A DNA stretch of 64,000 nt from CADEED01 sp043747835 (lineage in GTDB: Bacteria; Pseudomonadota; Gammaproteobacteria; Steroidobacterales; Steroidobacteraceae), in contig JAYTOK010000051.1 in NCBI GenBank assembly GCA_043747835.1, positions 58,374 to 122,373 on the forward strand, in the 5' to 3' direction. Both the position numbers and the translations under genes were made by a program. Position 1 is the first letter of the stretch, and each line of letters starts with the position of its first letter. The notes beneath the pieces are model-generated. The model was not told the DNA's origin. It saw only the letters and a program-made list of their open reading frames with translations, and did not search any database. Shown here one piece after another: positions 60,302 to 64,000 of the stretch.

Positions 60302-61165
60302 GGCAAAAGCACGCCCGAGAAGAGTGAACGGGCGCAGAAGCTGAACTTTGCGGCGATCGGTTCATAGCCTCGTCATCTCTGCAAATGCGCGGAAATGCGT
60401 CATGGGGAAGCGCAGGCAACTGGGAGCGAGATACGTTGGCCATGGTGCGTATGCACGTCGCGATCGATCGCTTCTAGATAGAACTCGAGCTTGCCGAGAT
60501 ACTCGGGTTTGAACTCATCGATCTTGAGATCCTCCGATGAGCGAGGGTATCGCGCTCGCGCGGCTGCGGCGTAGATAGCGCGACGCATCGAGCATCGGCG
60601 GCAATTCATTGCCCGGAGTCGAGTCAGGAATTCCCCGAGCGCGGCAACTTTTGGATTTTCATTGCTGACCCTGCGGACGCGCTCACAAAGTTTCCGGTAA
60701 GCGAAACCGTTGGCGCGCCGTAAGCTTCTCACCAGGGCGCCGCGCGCCACATCGAGAAACAGGAGCTTGAGTTGGGACAGTCCAATTTGGAAATGCCCGC
60801 GAACACCGTGAGCCGCACGACGGAGTCCGGCGGGCGCGTGCGACATGACGATCGGGGCAATGCGGTGTGGGATTGGTCATTGGACACTGGCGAATTCGAC
60901 GCTCTGAGTTCGAGTGCGCTTATTCGCCACCTGAATGTCGCCGATCTGAAGATGCAGGGGTCGCCGGGCTTTGCGCTGCCCATTGCGGGACGCGATGCCG
61001 GCGGTGGTGGCGATCCATATAACTTTCGCGGCGCTAGCGACCGCGCTTCGGCGCAACGGCGTTCGCGCATTCGCTGACACTCGAAGCGAGCCCATTTCAC
61101 GCGCGCTTGGATGATGCCGATATGGCGCTTGGTGATGCGGTTTTCAAACACGCGAAAGCGCGCCC
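60302..61165. other. Accessory gap of about 860 bp with gene debris
   Basis: No intact gene is supported. The only recognisable piece is a YhcG C-terminal remnant on the minus strand (see 60403-60540). Other frames lack family resemblance. Confidence 0.6.
60403..60540 (-). pseudogene. YhcG C-terminal remnant
   Basis: The frame reads DLKIDEFKPEYLGKLEFYLE then AIDRDVHTHHG...VACAS, aligning to the ELKxxxFKPEYxGKxxFYLxAxD...ILCxS segment of YhcG/DUF1016 nuclease domains (compare VELKLDRFRPEHKGQMELYL in copy 2). No upstream catalytic part is present in frame. Confidence 0.6.
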
Positions 61166-61801
61166 TCACTTCCTCCCTGCCGATCCCGGCCGCTTCGCGC
61201 CACGCCAGCCAAAGTTCACGCGATTCAGATCGAAAGCCGCCGGATCGAATACACCGCCGATCCAGCGCAACGAGACGGCATGCTCATCATGTTTTGTGTC
61301 GGTTATGCGCTCGAGAAGTTGCTCGTAGCCGGGAGGTCCTCCCACATCGTCGGGCGGACACGCGTTCTCACCGGCCGTGCACGTCGGCATTGGCAAATCG
61401 TGTTGTAACCACGCCGCCGGTGGCGTCTCGAGAACCAACCGATGCGACCAGCCGTCGCCCATGTCGTAGCGATACTCGAACGCACCACCGATGCCGAGCT
61501 CAGCCGCCACGGCCGCAACCGACACGCGGCGCTCGTCCTCGCCAGCCGGCGTATCAGGGTCTGTTCCCAATTCTTCGAGCCACCACTCGGGCGCGATGAG
61601 ACGCTGGCCCACCTGAAATTCGTGCGCGTGCGTGTCCTGCCAACCCATTACCCATTGCAGGTAGTGATGCAGACTTGCGAGCGTCCATTGGTTCGGCACA
61701 ACGATGCGGCGCCAGACGAGTGGATTGACGCCCTCTAGCTCGACGCGCAGCGCGATGGGCTTCGGAATCGGCGGGGTCTGAGGCGTCATTTGTTTTCCCA
61801 T
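61166..61801 (-). CDS. Plasmid pRiA4b ORF-3 family protein
   Basis: About 211 residues. The family signature is clear: ALRVELEGVNPLVWRRIVVP, LASLHHYLQWVMGWQDTHAH-EF, and FEYRYDMGDGWSHRLVLE, with GGPPGYEQLLE near the end. pRiA4b ORF-3-like proteins have no established function and are common on plasmids and in accessory regions. ATG choice between 61801 and 61789 is uncertain. Confidence 0.85.
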   Translation of the reverse strand: MGKQMTPQTPPIPKPIALRVELEGVNPLVWRRIVVPNQWTLASLHHYLQWVMGWQDTHAHEFQVGQRLIAPEWWLEELGTDPDTPAGEDERRVSVAAVAAELGIGGAFEYRYDMGDGWSHRLVLETPPAAWLQHDLPMPTCTAGENACPPDDVGGPPGYEQLLERITDTKHDEHAVSLRWIGGVFDPAAFDLNRVNFGWRGAKRPGSAGRK

Positions 61802-61804
61802 CAA

Positions 61805-62060
61805 GGCGGGGTTCGATAACGACGAACGCCCTCAAGCGCAGATGATAAAAGCGGCAGTTTGCAGGACTTTCGTCGATCGCAATTTTGCCACCGCCAGTGG
61901 CAAAAATTCGGCGGGCTTCGAGTGACGGTACATTTCCGCAAAGAACTCGCGCTGCTTGCAGCGACGAATGAACGCATAACTTCTTGATTGGTAACTTCGA
62001 TCATGAAGGCGTTCGGAAGGCCGGTCTAGGATCACAATTTGTGATCTTAGAAACCCAACT
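61805..62060 (-). pseudogene. Chimeric ORF6N/YhcG debris
   Basis: Three pieces in different frames: FLRSQIVILDRP (ORF6N peptide over the palindrome 62026-62050), FPNAFMIEVTNQEVMRS (ORF6N strand) and REFFAEMYRHSKPAEFL (YhcG REFYAEMCR segment). Order differs from intact genes, so at least two collapsed copies are involved. Confidence 0.55.
62026..62050. repeat. ORF6N-type 12-1-12 palindrome in debris
   Basis: CTAGGATCACAA-T-TTGTGATCTTAG, one mismatch. The arm differs from the 55586 copy (GATCACAA versus GGTCGCAA) at two paired positions, i.e. compensatory change. Confidence 0.75.
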
Positions 62061-62084
62061 CAGCTCGAAGCTCGCCCGTCAGCG

Positions 62085-63158
62085 TCACTCCGTAGGCTCG
62101 CCAGCGTCCTTTTGGATTTCGATCTTGGCGCGCGAAAGCGCGACTGCCTCCTGCAGTTTTGCCTGCATCATTTCTTTCGGGGGCAGCGCCGTGAGGTATT
62201 CGGCAACATGGATGCCGGTCTTATCGAGTTCCAATAGTTCGATGCGCCCGCGGTCCTTCCCACTGCACAGGATGATCCCGATGGGTGCTTCTTCTCCGGC
62301 CTTGCGCTCGTGCTTGTCGAGCCAGCGCAGGTACAGTTCCATTTGTCCTTTGTGCTCGGGGCGGAATCGGTCGAGCTTGAGCTCTACGGCCACGAGACGA
62401 CGAAGATCACGCTGATAGAAGAGCAGGTCGATGTGGAAGTCTTCTCCGTCCAGCGTGAAGCGCTTCTGCCGCGATAGGAACGCAAAGCCGCTACCGAGCT
62501 CAAGGATGAACCGCTCCATCTCGCGCAAGATGGCGGCTTCGAGATCTCGCTCTTGGTATGCGTCCTTCAGGCCGAGGAAGTCGAGAAGATATGGATCTCG
62601 CAGCACAAGGTCGGTGGAGAACCGATCTTCGTCGCGCAATGCCGCAAGTTCCGTTTGCGCGAGTTTGGCGGGCTTTCTGGAAAGCGCGGTCCGCTCATAG
62701 AGCATGCCGCCGATCTTGGCTCGCAGGGCCCGCACGCTCCAGCGCTGAACGCGGCACATTTCGGCATAGAACTCTCGCTGCAACGCGTCCTTTAGCGGCA
62801 GCAAAGCGAGGAAGTGTGTCCAGCTCAATTGTCGTATCAGTGATACGACAATCTCTTCGTCGGGAAAAACTTCGGCGAACTGCATCATACGACGCAGGTT
62901 CTTTTCGGCAAATCCGACTCCGTATTCAGCGCTCAATTGTCGCCCCACTGAGGCGACAATCCGCTCGCCGTAGGCGGCGCGCTGATCGCAGAGAGTTTCG
63001 GTGCGAATTCGCTGACCAACCTGCCAGTAAAGCATCGTCAGACTCGCGTTTGCAGTGCTGGCGACATGACGTCGGGCGTCGGCAATCAGTCGACGAATGT
63101 CGTTGAGAAGAGCCGGGGCCGTAGTTGGAACGGAACCTGGCCGCGCAATCCTTTGCAT
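62085..63158 (-). CDS. YhcG/DUF1016 PD-(D/E)XK nuclease-like protein, copy 2
   Basis: 357 residues. DUF1016_N region (about 15-125): LLNDIRRLIADARRHVASTA, LYWQVGQRIRTETLCDQRAA, RIVASVGRQLSAEYGVGFAE and EEIVVSLIRQLSWTHFLALL. Nuclease domain (about 210-345): FHIDLLFYQRDLRRLVAVEL-K with the D...ELK active-site pattern and IGIILCSG. The two IVxSxxRQLS peptides are encoded by palindromes. It differs in sequence from copy 1 and belongs to another subfamily. Follows the HNH gene on the same strand (96-bp gap). Confidence 0.87.
   Translation of the reverse strand: MQRIARPGSVPTTAPALLNDIRRLIADARRHVASTANASLTMLYWQVGQRIRTETLCDQRAAYGERIVASVGRQLSAEYGVGFAEKNLRRMMQFAEVFPDEEIVVSLIRQLSWTHFLALLPLKDALQREFYAEMCRVQRWSVRALRAKIGGMLYERTALSRKPAKLAQTELAALRDEDRFSTDLVLRDPYLLDFLGLKDAYQERDLEAAILREMERFILELGSGFAFLSRQKRFTLDGEDFHIDLLFYQRDLRRLVAVELKLDRFRPEHKGQMELYLRWLDKHERKAGEEAPIGIILCSGKDRGRIELLELDKTGIHVAEYLTALPPKEMMQAKLQEAVALSRAKIEIQKDAGEPTE
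62828..62960. repeat. Paired 12-1-12 palindromes within YhcG copy 2 codons
   Basis: 62828-62852: ATTGTCGTATCA-G-TGATACGACAAT, perfect. 62936-62960: ATTGTCGCCCCA-C-TGAGGCGACAAT, one mismatch. Both are preceded by GCTCA or AGCTCA and followed by C. They are 108 bp (36 codons) apart and differ in the central three bases of each arm, with pairing retained. Confidence 0.85.
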
Positions 63159-63254
63159 CGGACGATGCTACGGATGTCGATTGCGACGGACGAGATGAGA
63201 ATCTGGCCTGTTCGTTGAGATAGGTGCGGTATGAGAATGGAGTTCGACTGTCGG

Positions 63255-64000
63255 CTACGTTCTTCTCGACATCCTCAACACATTCTCCCGGTGGTATTCG
63301 AGAAACGTCCTCTGCCCCGCCGAGAACACCCCCACGTTCACCTTCCCCTCCGCCCTCATTCCCATCTTCAGCAACGACGGCCGATCCGCCACCGGCGAGA
63401 CGATCAAATCGCCTTTGTTCTCAAACGAGATAAATCCCTTGTCGAACAGATGATCGATCGTCGGTGTCAGCAGCAGCCCATTCTCCCCATCGAGCCGCTC
63501 CTCGTTCGTGCTGTCCCGCCACGGCTTGGTATGGCTCGCGACCAAATGCTCCAGCCGCTCCACCTTCGTCACCCGACACGCGCGCTCGACTCCCTGCACG
63601 TTGGCGCGAAACCTCCCCTGCCCCACGCGCGCCTGGATGATGGCTTCGCGCTGGGTGTCGGAGATCTTGGCGTCCTCTCGAATGTCGTGTTCAACGCGCT
63701 CCTCCCATTGCTCGAGATCCGGTTCCCGCGATGGGCTCAACTGCTCCGCGCGATCGACTTCATTCGCGACATCCGCAACCTTGTTGGCTTCGCCGCCGAT
63801 GAGACGGAACAGCGCCGCGGCGAACGGCCGGCCGACTTCGGCCAGGTACACGCTCTGCAGCCCGTCGCCGTTGGCGCGCAGCGGTGAATACTTCTCCGGC
63901 AGCAGGCCGCGCAGCTCGCCGATGTGGCTCTTGGGGTGGACGCGGTTGTCTAGCTCCCGAAAGCTCACGTCTATCTTCCAGCCGATCGCCTCCCAGTAGC
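63255..64000 (-). CDS. HNH endonuclease (5' end outside the window)
   Basis: The reading frame stays open to the window edge (YWEAIGWKIDVSFRELDNRV), so the start lies beyond 64000. The C-terminal part is an HNH_2-type nuclease: RVTKVERLEHLVASHTKPWR, NEERLDGENGLLLTPTIDHL-FD and GFISFENKGDLIVSPV, with His-Asn-His spacing. The N-terminal part resembles sequences found before this domain in restriction-like proteins (IGELRGLLPEKYSPLRANGD). It may be a restriction or defence nuclease, forming a minus-strand cluster with YhcG copy 2 and pRiA4b ORF-3. Confidence 0.85.
   Translation of the reverse strand, partial: YWEAIGWKIDVSFRELDNRVHPKSHIGELRGLLPEKYSPLRANGDGLQSVYLAEVGRPFAAALFRLIGGEANKVADVANEVDRAEQLSPSREPDLEQWEERVEHDIREDAKISDTQREAIIQARVGQGRFRANVQGVERACRVTKVERLEHLVASHTKPWRDSTNEERLDGENGLLLTPTIDHLFDKGFISFENKGDLIVSPVADRPSLLKMGMRAEGKVNVGVFSAGQRTFLEYHRENVLRMSRRT

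Overview
The window is 64 kb of GC-rich, gene-dense chromosomal DNA from what looks like an environmental Gammaproteobacterium, perhaps near Steroidobacterales/Xanthomonadales. That placement is inference from gene content: YaeQ, a MaeB-type malic enzyme with a phosphotransacetylase tail, TonB-type outer-membrane receptors, a PEP-CTERM protein and REP-like palindromes of the GGGGACAG...CTATTT kind. I see no rRNA, tRNA, CRISPR array, complete insertion sequence or integrated prophage.

Layout. 0-9 kb: exported SMP-30-like propeller, hybrid sensor kinase, GH5 mannanase-like enzyme, two paralogous small exported proteins (one broken by a stop) and a modular GH10-FN3-FN3-CBM2 xylanase. 9-24 kb: HD hydrolase, two small Cys-rich genes, AraC regulator next to a vanadium-haloperoxidase-type phosphatase, TonB receptor, periplasmic RidA-like protein, large secreted alpha/beta hydrolase divergent from an MFS transporter, and a 1151-residue membrane patatin. 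24-34 kb: TonB-like protein, DUF1801 protein with a histone-H1-like tail, beta-lactamase-fold hydrolase, amidohydrolase, tandem coiled-coil lipoproteins, a PEP-CTERM protein behind a probable sigma-54 promoter, LysR regulator divergent from an agmatinase/arginase. 34-44 kb: HigBA/RelE-type toxin-antitoxin pair, YaeQ, double-OmpA protein beside a DUF3494 ice-binding-like lipoprotein, zinc-ribbon and MarR genes, DUF937, serine hydrolase. 44-54 kb: maeB overlapping a GH43 gene, ThuA-domain protein, YhcG nuclease, amidohydrolase, and a gluconate-dehydrogenase-subunit-3-like gene divergent from a GMC oxidoreductase. 54-64 kb: an accessory region with ORF6N, KilA-N, Panacea, pRiA4b ORF-3, YhcG and HNH genes, interspersed with decayed copies.

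Functional reading. Mannanase, xylanase, GH43, ThuA, gluconolactonase-like, GMC oxidoreductase and TonB receptor genes together suggest a plant-polysaccharide and sugar-oxidation lifestyle. The last 10 kb resembles a toxin-antitoxin/defence or phage-regulator island.

The least explained signal is a set of short perfect or near-perfect palindromes, many built as 12-1-12 bp, lying inside conserved codons of ORF6N and YhcG genes and also in intergenic DNA as remnants of them. Their arms differ between copies but stay complementary within each copy. A second, separate set of longer REP-like palindromes sits exactly at gene 3' ends and in two cases supplies the last codons and the stop. A 7-mer, TAGATAG/CTATCTA, also appears far more often than base composition predicts.
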